From Zhengitettix transpicula (taxonomy: Eukaryota > Arthropoda > Insecta > Orthoptera > Tetrigidae), in the NCBI GenBank assembly GCA_037074705.1, contig CM073592.1, forward strand, positions 25,454,629 through 25,518,628: a stretch of DNA of 64,000 nt. The letters run 5' to 3'. The notes below the pieces were generated by a model. The model saw nothing but the letters and a program-made list of their open reading frames with translations, had not been told where the DNA came from and did no database searches. Every line of letters starts with the position of its first letter. The first letter of the stretch is position 1. Below, piece by piece: positions 25,101 through 33,060 of the stretch. Made by a program: the position numbers and the translations under genes.

Positions 25101-28100
25101 GCAGTTGGGCGGTCTAGAGAATTTAGATACACACACGTGTGAATGCGGGGGGGATGAGGATACAAATGCAAAGTAATTACGGGTCCTGTCTCGATGTGAC
25201 AAGACAGAGCGGCTAGATATTTTGCCAGCTAAGGAACAGCAGCTGCAGAATGTAAATCTCAGTAATGGAGAAACTGTCAACGAGCAGTTGCAACGTAGTT
25301 TTGGGGACAAAAGAACAGAGAAGGGACGGTCATATATATAAAGTGAAGATAAGATTTTGGAAGTTAGTCGAGGAGTGGAGTGAGTTGAGCGTGGAGCTTG
25401 GAGGTGAGTGTCAGAGCGGAGGGGGAGCTGTGAGCACCCAGTATGGAGAAAGAATGCAGCCTGCGAGAGAAATAGCAAATTTATGTAACGATAAACATTT
25501 TTGTATGCAGAAGTTCAAACTGTAGTAATATCAAAATTTGACCACTGTCTTCGATGGCAGGAGACCAGGACACAGCATCCAGCGTCGAGTAGTTTCACCA
25601 CGAGCAAGTGGGATGTCCTTCACCGAGTATGGAGAATCAGCTATCGTCGAACCAATAATATGTGTTAGAGTCAGTGTGTGTAAACGTCCAGTCTATAAAG
25701 TGTGTGTGTAATGAACGAGCCAAATGTTCCTGAGTAATCGTGAGTTGAAATTTATGGTATTAATATGTGTAAACGGAATTAAAAGATACAGTCAGATATC
25801 GTTCTTTTCTTTTGTGTTAATAAAATAAACTCTTTTAAATTTAGAATCAATCTGGTAATTCTAAGTTCGTTAATAAGTTTCGTCGATGTCTAGACGATTA
25901 AATATTTCTGTTTAATTTAAAGATAAATGTTGGGTTCTTTGATTATTTAAGTGTTCTGTCAGTTTTCAAACCCAGTAAAGACCCATGAGAGAAAGAGATC
26001 TTTTTATAATATTAAATTGTATAATTGTAAATTCTGATAATTTTTAATAAAATTTGTTTGTTAAAATATAAATCTAATTTTTTTATTTTGACGCCCCGTT
26101 GTTTATTACAATATATTTTTTTTGGAAGAGGCGATTGACGTATCCTGGTGGTACTTTAATAGTTGTGACAGTGTGGAAGGTTACTGACCGGTGAGGTCGT
26201 GGTCGAGGAACTGTCCCCACTGCATGAGCATGTGTGTGACCGTGGGCAAGTCCTTCTTCCTGTCTGCGTGCACCGCGACGCTCACCGCCCTGGCGCTGGG
26301 CAAGGGACGTCGCGACGCCGACCTCCGAACTCGCTCCAGACCTGCAAGCACAACAGGTACTCATCTTCTCATTACATACTAAACAACTAGTCGGAAATAC
26401 AGACGCGTCGACAAATTAACAGCTAACGAACAAAATATGACCATTCATAAATTAATATAATGATTTTCGGACAATTAAGTCAGAAAATATTATTCAATAA
26501 GTTTTCTTCAAGAACATAACAATAATATTAAGAGACTGATAATTAATAAATTATTGTTAATTTTTGTAATTTACCCCAACGTTCTTTTTAATTAGTCAGT
26601 AATTTAAATGAAAATCGAATTCTTCGCTTTTTTAAATCTATACTATTTAAAACATGTTTACTTCTTCTTTTCGCTTAGGAATAAGAGAATGTTGGGGAAA
26701 AAATATTTTAAATAACGTAGAAATTTACGGGGGAGATACTGAATAATAAGTAAAATATACAGAATTTATTTTTGGAAAAGGAGATTACTTTAATTGTTCT
26801 TGGTGAAATGGGTTAGAAATATTTCGATTCAATATTTTGTCTTATTAACTAGTTTATTTGGCTAATATTTTCACTTCTGCTTCATAGACTTTAGTTAAAT
26901 CGGGATAGATATTTATTTATTTCAAGTTAGCGGACTGCGGACGTGAACTATCGTGTTTGAGCTGCACGTAGGTAGAGGAGAGACCCACCGTCGTCGTAGA
27001 GCGCGGGGAGGAGACGTCGCAGGGGCGTCATGGCGGCGCCCCTCCAGGGATGGGCGGGGTTGTTGCAGCTACCGTCGGCCGTGCGGTAGAGCGCGAGGTC
27101 GGCGGCGCAGGGAGGGCGTCCTCGCAGAGGGCACTGCTCCTCCAAGGGCGTCGACACCCGCGGCAGCTGCACGCGACGCCGGCCAGACCTGAAACGTAAC
27201 CCTTAGTGACGTCATTACTGATTCTCGATGACCGATAATAGGTAATATAAGAAAATAGAGAAACGCTCTTTCTTCATATAAAACTCTACAGCAAGGGTTT
27301 TTCTAATCGGGCTGAGATTCAGCGTGATATAATTTTCAAAAATCCATAAATTTTTAAATGATCTGGTAATTATGTTTCAGTAAATATTTTGATTACTGTT
27401 GATTTTCCTGGTGGTTAGCGCGAGATAATTGTCTGTAATGAATATCAAAGGTTCAGGGGGTTAAATTTCAATTAACAATAAAATGTTGACTGTACACGAA
27501 ATAGCTTTGATATCAGGTTTGATATATTTATGCGGTCTCTTTCGAATCCGTGGCCAACAAAGGTGCACTAGTCCGAGCAGTCTTGAAACAAACCGTGTCC
27601 GGAATTGCGGTCGTTGGTGTCCTGGAAGACAGTCGCCTTCGACATTGCTGTAATACGTAGAAGTTAAAATAATGTCTGGAAAAATTACGATTTTTGTCAA
27701 GTAATTCATTTTTTTTTAGGGCAACAGGCTACATGAGGGTGATCCACATTGGGCAACTCCCCTTTAATAGCATAGGAAGGGACTTGAAAGGGGGGATGCG
27801 GAAGGGTAGAGGAAGGTAGCCAAGGGTTAACTAGGGCCCCCGGGCTGTGGTTTAAGGATCCTACCCGGCATTCGCCTAAAGAAATGCATGGAAAACCCAG
27901 GTAGGTCGGGTATTGGGTACTTGTCCCACGCCCTTCCGATAGCGGGAGAGGAGTTTGTTGTGGGGACGCAGCATTCCCTTCTCCGTGCCTCGACCAGTTT
28001 AGGAGGCAGCTGGCCGACTATTCCAATGGGAATAGCGAACAACTCTTACCGTATGCCCAAGGTCTGTGACCCCGGAACATACACCTCTCATAACAAGCCG

Positions 28101-31100
28101 AGGAGCCTCGGCTTGTGGGAACCTTAGTTCAAAAACGGAGAGGAAATGGCATAAGCAAAGGTTCTGCCTGCGAGAGAACATCCCTCGCAGGCTTTCTGTC
28201 TCAAGTAATTCAAATTTGTATATTTCTTTATTTGGGTGTGCAGAGAGGGATATTGACAGCGAGAGGAGTTGTGGTATCTTTGGCGTTTATGTAGAGTGAA
28301 TAAAAATAAAGAAATGGTATTGAAAATGTTTTTCGTACTTCTTATCAACATATTAGTTTCGTCCATTTCATTATCATTATAAGTTCTTGAGGGGAATAAA
28401 ATAATTTGGATATGTTTTGTGTTTATGCGTTGCAGAGTTCACCAGTTCCCGGTAAGGCGAGACCGTGGCCGCCCTGCTGCAGACACCACGAGGTCAGCTA
28501 GGTATGTGGGTAATGAAAGACATCTGACTGCCGTATCACATTGACTGAGACTCACCTGTGGCTGGAGTCGACGAGCCTGTGCGAGGCCTGCAGCGCCGCG
28601 TAGCCGAACCTCGCCAACCGCACCGCCATGTCCGAGGGTCCGTTGAAGGCAGCCACGTAGTGCGCGGGACTGTCCCTACCCAGCCACATACCTGTCCACA
28701 CAACAACGACCGCGTTACTCATCAGCCAGCTTCAGTGGCCAGGACTAGGCTGGGGCCCTCACCCTTGTCGTAGAGACCAGGCTCTTGATGCTGCACGAGG
28801 TCGCGCATTCTGGACAGACCGTACTCCGCCGCCAGGAGGACCTCCTGGGCGTCGAACTCTTCTCCTCGGGCGGCCAGGGACACACATAGGGCCACCAACA
28901 CGGACCTGCACGTAAATTACACGTCTTAAATCAGAGCGTTAAGGATGCACCAGACAATAAATGTAAATTCAAAGCCAAGACAGAGAATTAGTTCTCCGAC
29001 TGAAAATAGTAAAGATCTCTTTAATATTACCCTCATGTAGCCTGTTAATATGAAAAAAAATACAGAACCTAGTGAGGTCCCAAATATGGGTCGAAACGTT
29101 GTGCACCATTTTCTTTAGTATCTTAATGAAATGTAATTCGATAAATTAATAGTATGAAATATTATTTTTCAGCGAACGTAGAAATACAAATATGAAAATT
29201 CTGTTCAGCACATTTTTGAGGTTATATCGTCTAAACTGGATCACAAACAGAGATTATCGTTTTGTTTGCATTGAGAATGTTTTTTTAATATGTTGTTCAC
29301 CACATTTTATTAAACTTTATCTTCAACAAGATCATTTAATATATATATATATATAAAGTAATGCCTATTAATTAGGCCATTAAATTGTTTGGACATAAAA
29401 TTTGAATTGTTTGGTAAATCTATTATAGCGGCCTGATCGAACAAAGCGACAATGTTAAAGCAAGCTCAGCCGCTTTTGTTGAAAGTCAAAATGGCGTTTG
29501 CGCGCTAAAACTCGAGAAAAAACTAGGAGTCAGTTCGCGGAAAAACATCGTGAGGAGCATAACAAGTAATATAACTGTTAGTTGGTAGCGGGACATTTCA
29601 GAGGACGGAACAAATAATACTAGAGCAGAGACTAGCCGTCGTTAATGTATTATTAAACAAAGTTGTGAATTTAAGACAAAGTAAAAACATTCATGGAAGT
29701 ATTACCTCGTAAATATCGCTAAGAAAGATAGTTTACGTCCATAGCCTGCCAGGAAAGGAAGTCAGCAGTTTACGTCTATAGCCAGCCGGAATAGTAAAGT
29801 TGAAGTTTAAGTCCAAAGGGGTAAAAGACTAACAAATCTACGAATCATAGGATTCGTATAAGGCGGACAGACATCAGATAGCTGACATTCAGGAGGATCA
29901 TCCGAGTTCCTGGGAGCCTATCAATTTTGGCTTTAATAGTGTAAAATCTGTGAGTCGACATTTTAGAATCAGTGTAAAAGTTTGCCATAGTGTACGTCCG
30001 AAACCAAAAAGAATGCTGGTACCAGCTGGACAGATGTAAGTAACAAAACCAAAACTAATGATTAATTGTAAACGTAATCAAAGGATAGAAGTCAGATTTC
30101 GTTTTCTTTTAATTATCAATCAAAGTTATTTTCTTTTCTTTTTAATTTCTTTCTATCGAAGTATTGTTTAGGTAAATGTGAACTGTTTGTTAATAAGATT
30201 TTAAAATCAATTTGTTGCGTCCATTAATTGTTGATTATTACAATATATATCCACCAATGGTATCCCTACCTTGAAGTGGTGGTGGGGCTTGGGTGGTCAA
30301 GTGATCCTGAGAGCTATGCCAGCGGTATGCCTTGATGGACAGGACAAAATCCCAGACTAAATGGGATACCCTGGCCCTCCAGGTTGGGGGTTGGGCTTGA
30401 TGTTAACACCGTCATCCCGTAAAAAGACCAAAGTTACGAAAATACAAAGAGTTGAAGCCGGACGGATAAATAGACAACGACACAGCATGCACACGGGACA
30501 ACGAATGGAAAAAGAAGATGGTTGTACGGGGTGGAGGAGGATCTACGGAAGCTGGGATGTAGAAATCGGAAGAAGAAGAAGATATGTCACAATGATAATT
30601 ATTTCTTTGACTGCTAATTTACAGTTACAATAAGTGAATTGTAAACTAGTTGTTAACGTGAATAGAGTAACCGTCCACTGACCATACCCAAATATACAAT
30701 TCGTAGTTTTTGGTTTATTTAGCTCGTGTTGTGCATCTCTGGCTTTAGGTCCGTACGTTACATATAGTAAAACGATACTGAAGGACAATTATTATCTAAA
30801 ACAAATATTTCTCTGACGTAAGTATAAAAAAATGAGCCAATAAAGGTAGAAAAAATTTAATTTGATAAAAACGATAAAGGACTATGAATAAATTATTAAT
30901 ATTATAAATAATTAAACCCTTATTTTAATATAGTCACATATAAAAAAAAATTTAAAAGCAAATTACATTAAAATGCCATGATGTTAAACAGATTGTCAGG
31001 AGCTTTGGTTTTTTACCATCCACATTCATCTGATAAATTCTTTTGGACAACATTTTTGACATGATTAAATCACAACCTATTATTTTCAATGCTTAGAAAA

Positions 31101-32817
31101 ATTTTAATTCAGAACAATTAAATAAAATAATTATATTTAAATACGGAAAATGGGGTACAAACGTTTCGATTCACCCTTGGATATTTTTTTTGTTTTAAAA
31201 AAAAGGGGAACTAAATTAAATGACCCTGGTTGAAGATAAAGTTTAATAAAAGGTGGAGAACAACATATTAAAAAAAAATTATTCTCAATGTAAACATAAC
31301 GATAAAGGTCTATTTGTCATCCAGTTTGAACGATATAACCTCAAAAATGCGCTGAACGGAATTTTTTGTATTTTCACGTTCTTAAAAAAATGAGTTTAAT
31401 ATTAATAATATTATGGAATTACATTTCATGAAAATACAAACGAAAATGGAATACAGCGTTTCGACCCATCTTTGGGATCTCACTTAAAAAAAAGGGAGAC
31501 CTAAACTATAGTGACTATATAGTTGTCTGAGTTTCAAAGTTGGGGGAAATTAAATAAAGTCAAAACACATTTTAATTATATGTTGTGAAAAAATTGCAGG
31601 GTATTATTAATAATAATTTATTTAAGAAAATCAGTGGTATTTATTTATACTGCATTGTCTTTGGATTAATAACAGTTGAAAACGTATATGTTAATTGGAC
31701 GTGGAGAAGCAGAATGGCAATAAATTAGTTTTAACTGCAGTGAACGCCGTAAGATGTCTCCATTCCAGGTGCACCTATATGTAGGAGGATTACATTAGGT
31801 AATTTAAAGTAGTCCATAGTCCTTAAAACAACGAGTACACACAGAAAATTTGTTACATACAAAAATAATGCCTGGTCAATTTGTAAAAAAAACCGTTTTG
31901 GAAATGAACGTGCTAGCGAAGTGATTACACGACGTAGTTTAACCGGGCCGAGGAAAAAAGGGACATGACGAGACGTTAATATTTATGCCCGTGTAAATTA
32001 CAATTGATAACGGAATATCATCCGGTTTCTGTTTGTTAGAAGAATAAGCAGAAAAAGGAGGCGTTTATTCTTTTAGCACAATGAATTAGTAAAAAAAAAA
32101 ATGTTACTGAAGAGGGAAGCAGAAGGTAAAAGATATAATGAAACCATTTGGACGACGAATAAATCCCTGAAACGATTAAAGAGAGCCGAAGCGGAGCAGT
32201 AATGCAACAGTTGACATCAGAAAAGAAGAATAAAAAAATGGTAAACATGATCAATAAAGAATTCACTAATAAAAGGCCCTGCACAGGAAACTTTTAAATG
32301 TGGGATAATTAAGTAATGTCAGTATTATAAATATGAAATACGACAATCAGGAAGAGAAACTATTTTTAACACGTGGTTGGGGAAAGTCATGGACCAACAA
32401 GACTAGAAATCAGTAAAAATGTATCAAATAATTTATTAAACGGCGGAAGACTGGAGGAGGAAGAATCGATCAATTTTTACTTCAAAGGAATAGAAGTATT
32501 TTGAACTGTAAAATAAATCGGATTTCATGAAAAAAAATCTAAAATGATTCAGCATATTAATTATCACAGTAATTGAACGTGGGTTACAAAATTATTAAAT
32601 GGTAGGTCCAGAACGTTCTCATTGGTCTTCACGTCACCGTATTTTTATTCAAGGATTATTTAAATTGATGAACAATCTACAATATGGTAACTAAGGTCAG
32701 AGTGAAAGCTAAATTTCTATAAGAATAATCTTAGTCATCGAGGCGATAAAAGAACGAGAGTCACAGGCACGTCGACGTCTTCGTGCTGACGTTTCGGGCC
32801 GCTCCGTACCTGAGCAT
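12139..32817 (-). CDS. Secreted animal heme peroxidase, complete 14-exon gene (span)
   Basis: Exons, in transcription order: 32810-32817 (coding part), 28763-28905, 28556-28691, 26989-27188, 26189-26341, 21125-21409, 20248-20556, 18398-18580, 17866-18018, 15231-15405, 15001-15119, 14715-14874, 13342-14436, 12139-12295. They sum to 3276 bases (1091 residues plus stop), all junctions are GT/AG and all phases agree. The protein starts with a hydrophobic signal peptide (residues 1 to about 17), so it should be secreted. Residues of about 130 to 695 match the animal heme peroxidase family, which uses H2O2 to oxidise halides, phenols or tyrosines. By analogy with myeloperoxidase, Asp209 and Glu352 are the heme ester sites, Gln206/His210/Arg349 the distal catalytic residues, His453 the proximal ligand with Asn517 as its partner, and Asp211 with T284/F286/D288/S290 the calcium site. 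Met243 of myeloperoxidase is replaced by Gln353, so no sulfonium link is expected. Residues from about 695 to 1091 form a low-complexity tail. A chorion-peroxidase or peroxinectin-like insect paralogue is likely; which one cannot be said. Confidence 0.9.
13342..14436 (-). CDS. Peroxidase exon 13: end of catalytic domain plus long low-complexity tail
   Basis: Acceptor TTTACAG and donor GTATGA. Residues 676-694 ([15 protein letters not shown]) close the peroxidase domain. The remaining 345 residues are strongly enriched in His, Asn, Ser, Thr, Tyr and Lys, with many N-glycosylation sequons (for example N-F-S, N-I-S, N-Y-T, N-E-T) and three spaced N-H-F-Y motifs at residues 857, 890 and 918. No domain is recognised and the tail looks disordered. 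Tyr/His-rich extracellular tails can be cross-linked or bind metal; for this protein that is inference only. Confidence 0.9.
14715..14874 (-). CDS. Peroxidase exon 12
   Basis: Acceptor TTACAG and donor GTACAT. Encodes D-R-F-W-Y-E-N and [19 protein letters not shown], the last conserved helix of the catalytic domain. In relatives this Cys pairs with the following Cys, here in exon 13. Confidence 0.93.
15001..15119 (-). CDS. Peroxidase exon 11
   Basis: Acceptor CCATAG and donor GTATGT. Encodes [13 protein letters not shown] and [14 protein letters not shown], a conserved C-terminal block of the catalytic domain (residues 582-621). Confidence 0.94.
15231..15405 (-). CDS. Peroxidase exon 10
   Basis: Acceptor ATGCAG and donor GTGAAC. 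Encodes [20 protein letters not shown], one of the best conserved blocks of animal peroxidases, followed by W-R-G-P-C-G-L. Phase matches exon 9 (A + GT gives Ser524). Confidence 0.95.
15822..15900. repeat. (TA)n microsatellite in intron 9
   Basis: Nearly uninterrupted TA dinucleotides with one CA interruption, close to the exon 10 acceptor. No other feature here. Confidence 0.9.
16552..16770 (+). CDS. Possible small nested gene, 72 residues, unrecognised
   Basis: An intact ATG-to-stop frame on the strand opposite the peroxidase, inside its intron 9. The product begins with a very basic run ([12 protein letters not shown]) resembling a nuclear localisation signal. It continues into a predicted amphipathic helix with regularly spaced Leu/Met/Ile ([12 protein letters not shown] and [12 protein letters not shown]). 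The surrounding 16.3-17.0 kb is not an obvious repeat. I do not recognise the family; a small coiled-coil nuclear protein, a retrocopy or a chance frame all remain possible. Confidence 0.45.
   Translation: MPRKRRQKRKRPQAKVQIIQEIDYASEAESLKKMVKHLNSLLTLVKMIRSNFEKNANDLQLLLPALEQIIVD
17345..17640 (-). pseudogene. Decayed copy of part of peroxidase exon 13 inside intron 9
   Basis: The segment aligns by eye over about 300 bases with 13730-14065, in the same orientation. Shared blocks include AGGTGTAATTGG, TTTTCAAATTCATAG, TGTGCTTGTACCAT and CAAAGTTGTCAGGAATGTTGTT. It carries several deletions relative to exon 13 that break the frame, so it is not a usable alternative exon. It represents a partial gene-internal duplication. 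Confidence 0.8.
17866..18018 (-). CDS. Peroxidase exon 9 (Asn partner of proximal His)
   Basis: Acceptor ATTTCAG and donor GTGAGT. The frame is forced by exon 8 (A + AT gives Asn473) and encodes [11 protein letters not shown] and E-E-L-T-N-H-L-F. Asn517 corresponds to the residue that hydrogen-bonds the proximal histidine in myeloperoxidase. Confidence 0.9.
18398..18580 (-). CDS. Peroxidase exon 8 (proximal histidine)
   Basis: Acceptor ATCAG before GGGCAG and donor GTATGT. Encodes [11 protein letters not shown] and [14 protein letters not shown], with His453 as the proximal heme ligand. From this exon onward third positions become AT-rich, unlike exons 2-7. Confidence 0.92.
19014..19107. repeat. 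(TA)n microsatellite in intron 7 beside a decayed hammerhead-like fragment
   Basis: Two TA runs separated by CAGCACACAA. Just upstream (18985-19011), GACAAGGATCCCAGAAAC followed by ATTGTGTG matches one arm of the foldback family at 8.6 and 52.4 kb, so the tract probably grew at the edge of such an element. Confidence 0.8.
19689..20196 (+). repeat. Direct repeat pair in intron 7
   Basis: A block of about 90 bases beginning TTTCCCACACTGACGACAAT at 19689 recurs at 20103 with one or two differences. The second copy abuts exon 7. No function is recognised; it looks like a local duplication or two fragments of the same repeat. Confidence 0.75.
20248..20556 (-). CDS. Peroxidase exon 7 (Arg/Glu active-site segment)
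   Basis: Acceptor CGGCAG and donor GTACGG. Encodes residues 309-411, with G-D-S-R-V-N-E-Q (Arg349 catalytic, Glu352 heme ester) and L-R-E-H-N-R-L-A, then [11 protein letters not shown]. The frame stays open into the intron, but the donor placed after V-L-G joins exactly to the exon 8 motif, so the intronic extension is not coding. Confidence 0.93.
21125..21409 (-). CDS. Peroxidase exon 6 (calcium-binding loop)
   Basis: Encodes [13 protein letters not shown] and later [12 protein letters not shown], the calcium loop (T284, F286, D288, S290). The donor GTAAAT at 21124 is clear. The acceptor is chosen as CTCTCCAG just before 21409 because it alone keeps the phase with exon 5. The nearer TTGCAG (exon from 21344) would break the frame unless a further small exon exists in the 4.8-kb intron 5. 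The 5' boundary is therefore less certain than the rest. Confidence 0.85.
22678..23141 (+). repeat. Rep-A copy c
   Basis: Nearly full-length Rep-A in intron 5, starting TTTCCTCTCCGTTTTTGAAC and ending CCCTAAAAAATAATAAAAAA. It lacks the 5' terminal hairpin repeats. Confidence 0.9.
23459..23900 (-). repeat. Rep-A copy d (tail subfamily 2)
   Basis: Opposite orientation to copy c, 320 bp away. Its 3' end shares AGGCAGGCT-type sequence and CACATAGTGGCAACTCCCC with copies i and k rather than GGGCAACAGGCTACATGAGG, so it belongs mainly to a second subfamily. Confidence 0.9.
24206..24231. promoter_or_regulatory. Pair of TGACGTCA palindromes
   Basis: Two perfect 8-bp CRE/ATF-type palindromes at 24206-24213 and 24224-24231, separated by 10 bases, in intron 5. 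Regulatory use is unproven. Confidence 0.3.
25190..26105 (+). mobile_element. Possible LTR fragment with degenerate primer-binding site
   Basis: The 3' end ATTTTGACGCCCCGTTGTT resembles the LTR end plus TGGCGCCC primer-binding site seen near 46.2 and 49.5 kb. Upstream lies about 800 bases of AT-rich LTR-like sequence with AATAAA motifs. No TG start or target duplication could be fixed, so the left edge is a guess. Confidence 0.35.
26189..26341 (-). CDS. Peroxidase exon 5 (distal histidine)
   Basis: Acceptor TTGCAG and donor GTCAGT. Encodes L-P-S-A-R-A-V-S followed by [12 protein letters not shown]. Gln206, Asp209 (heme ester), His210 (distal His) and Asp211 (calcium) are all present, so the enzyme keeps its distal active site. 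Confidence 0.93.
26989..27188 (-). CDS. Peroxidase exon 4 (start of catalytic domain)
   Basis: Acceptor TTTCAG and donor GTGGGT. Encodes residues 96-162. It contains [11 protein letters not shown], the diagnostic opening motif of the animal heme peroxidase domain, followed by [14 protein letters not shown]. The cysteines at 115, 123 and 137 are likely disulfide partners, as in relatives. Confidence 0.92.
27709..28192 (-). repeat. Rep-A copy e, near full length
   Basis: Located in intron 3. Runs from the T-run and GGGCAACAGGCTACATGAGG to the CCTGCGAGAGAAC/CCCTCGCAGG hairpin that marks the Rep-A 5' end. A 27-base deletion near 27896 removed part of the middle. Confidence 0.92.
28556..28691 (-). 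CDS. Peroxidase exon 3 (pro-region)
   Basis: Acceptor GGACAG and donor GTGAGT. Encodes residues 51-96, including M-W-L-G-R-D and F-G-Y-A-A-L-Q-A-S, a helical segment between the signal peptide and the peroxidase core. Phases (two bases in, two out) fit both neighbours. The reading frame is open and GC-rich. Confidence 0.85.
28763..28905 (-). CDS. Peroxidase exon 2 (signal peptide core)
   Basis: Acceptor TGCAG at 28910-28906 and donor GTGAG from 28762. The exon completes the hydrophobic signal sequence ([11 protein letters not shown]) and runs into an acidic helix-like stretch ending L-Y-D-K-G. Phase: one base in, one base out. GC-rich third positions contrast with exons 8-14. Intron 2 downstream is only 71 bases, the shortest in the gene. 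Confidence 0.85.
29024..29058 (+). repeat. Rep-A 3'-tail remnant
   Basis: TTACCCTCATGTAGCCTGTT followed by an A-rich run matches only the last 40 bases of Rep-A, a severely 5'-truncated copy in intron 1. Confidence 0.6.
29069..29345 (+). mobile_element. Retrozyme/Penelope-like fragment, left inverted mate
   Basis: Starts with a hammerhead-like core (CTAGTGA, GGTCCC-AAATAT-GGGTC hairpin, GAAAC at 29093-29097). It continues with a body that is the inverted copy of 31205-31450, sharing TTTTTGAGGTTATATCGT and TTATTAAACTTTATCTTCAA. The distal end is lost in a (TA)n run. Confidence 0.65.
29430..30245 (+). mobile_element. Possible LTR-like fragment
   Basis: Ends TTGCGTCCATTAATTGTTG then ATTATTACAATATAT, like the element ending at 26105. 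The body has a similar AT-rich 3' half. No clean boundaries or target duplication were found. Confidence 0.3.
30250..30590 (+). mobile_element. LINE 5'-region-like fragment
   Basis: Contains CCCTCCAGGTTGGGGGTTGG, ACACCGTCATCCCGTAAAAA and a purine-rich GAAGAAGAAGAAGA end. From memory this resembles the start of some insect non-LTR retrotransposons. A possible inverted scrap of it (CCAACCCCCAACTTGGAGGA) lies at 43167. No reverse transcriptase frame is present. Confidence 0.35.
31163..31490 (-). mobile_element. Retrozyme/Penelope-like unit with two hammerhead-like cores
   Basis: On the minus strand a core with GAAAC at 31462-31458 is preceded by a GATCCC/GGGTC hairpin. It is followed 295 bases later by a second GAAAC at 31167-31163. 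Both are followed by matching sequence (TGTATTCCATTTTC against TGTACCCCATTTTC), so they are direct repeats bounding one unit. The inverted mate is at 29069-29345. CTGANGA is decayed at both cores. Confidence 0.6.
32810..32817 (-). CDS. Peroxidase exon 1 (start codon, coding part)
   Basis: The ATG at 32817-32815 follows GACACC, a good start context, and is followed by CTC AG and a GTACGG donor. Joining to the 28905 acceptor gives M-L-R-S-V-L-V-A, the beginning of a typical signal peptide, which is the reason for choosing this start. Sequence upstream to about 32895 would be 5' UTR. Only eight coding bases lie here, so the call rests on the junction and on the signal peptide it completes. Confidence 0.75.
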
Positions 32818-32923
32818 GGTGTCCGTGGCCGAGGATCGGGAAGCACTGGCCCTGACCTGGCCCACGCCGCCGTTAAAACGACCGAGGAAGGCCCCAGGCG
32901 ATGCAGGTTAGCCGTCAACTTTG

Positions 32924-32933
32924 CTTTTTATTC
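32924..32933 (-). promoter_or_regulatory. Possible TATA-like box upstream of the peroxidase
   Basis: Read on the minus strand, AATAAAAAGC lies about 110 bases before the proposed start codon. No clear initiator motif was found about 30 bases downstream, so this is a weak suggestion based on position only. Confidence 0.15.
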
Positions 32934-33017
32934 AGATGGCACATTAAGGTCAGCTTAAGTAGGACTCTTTACGATAATCACGACTCCCGCAAAAGAAGCA
33001 ACGTTTAGGAGTATTTT

Positions 33018-33060
33018 TGCGGGGCATGGGGGGCGGTGGGGGGGGGGGGGAAGGGGGGCC
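33018..33060 (+). other. G-rich tract, possible G-quadruplex
   Basis: GGGGCATGGGGGGCGGTGGG followed by a run of twelve G and further GGGG groups. Shorter similar tracts occur at 40269, 50106 and 24788. It lies about 200 bases upstream of the peroxidase start codon. Confidence 0.5.
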
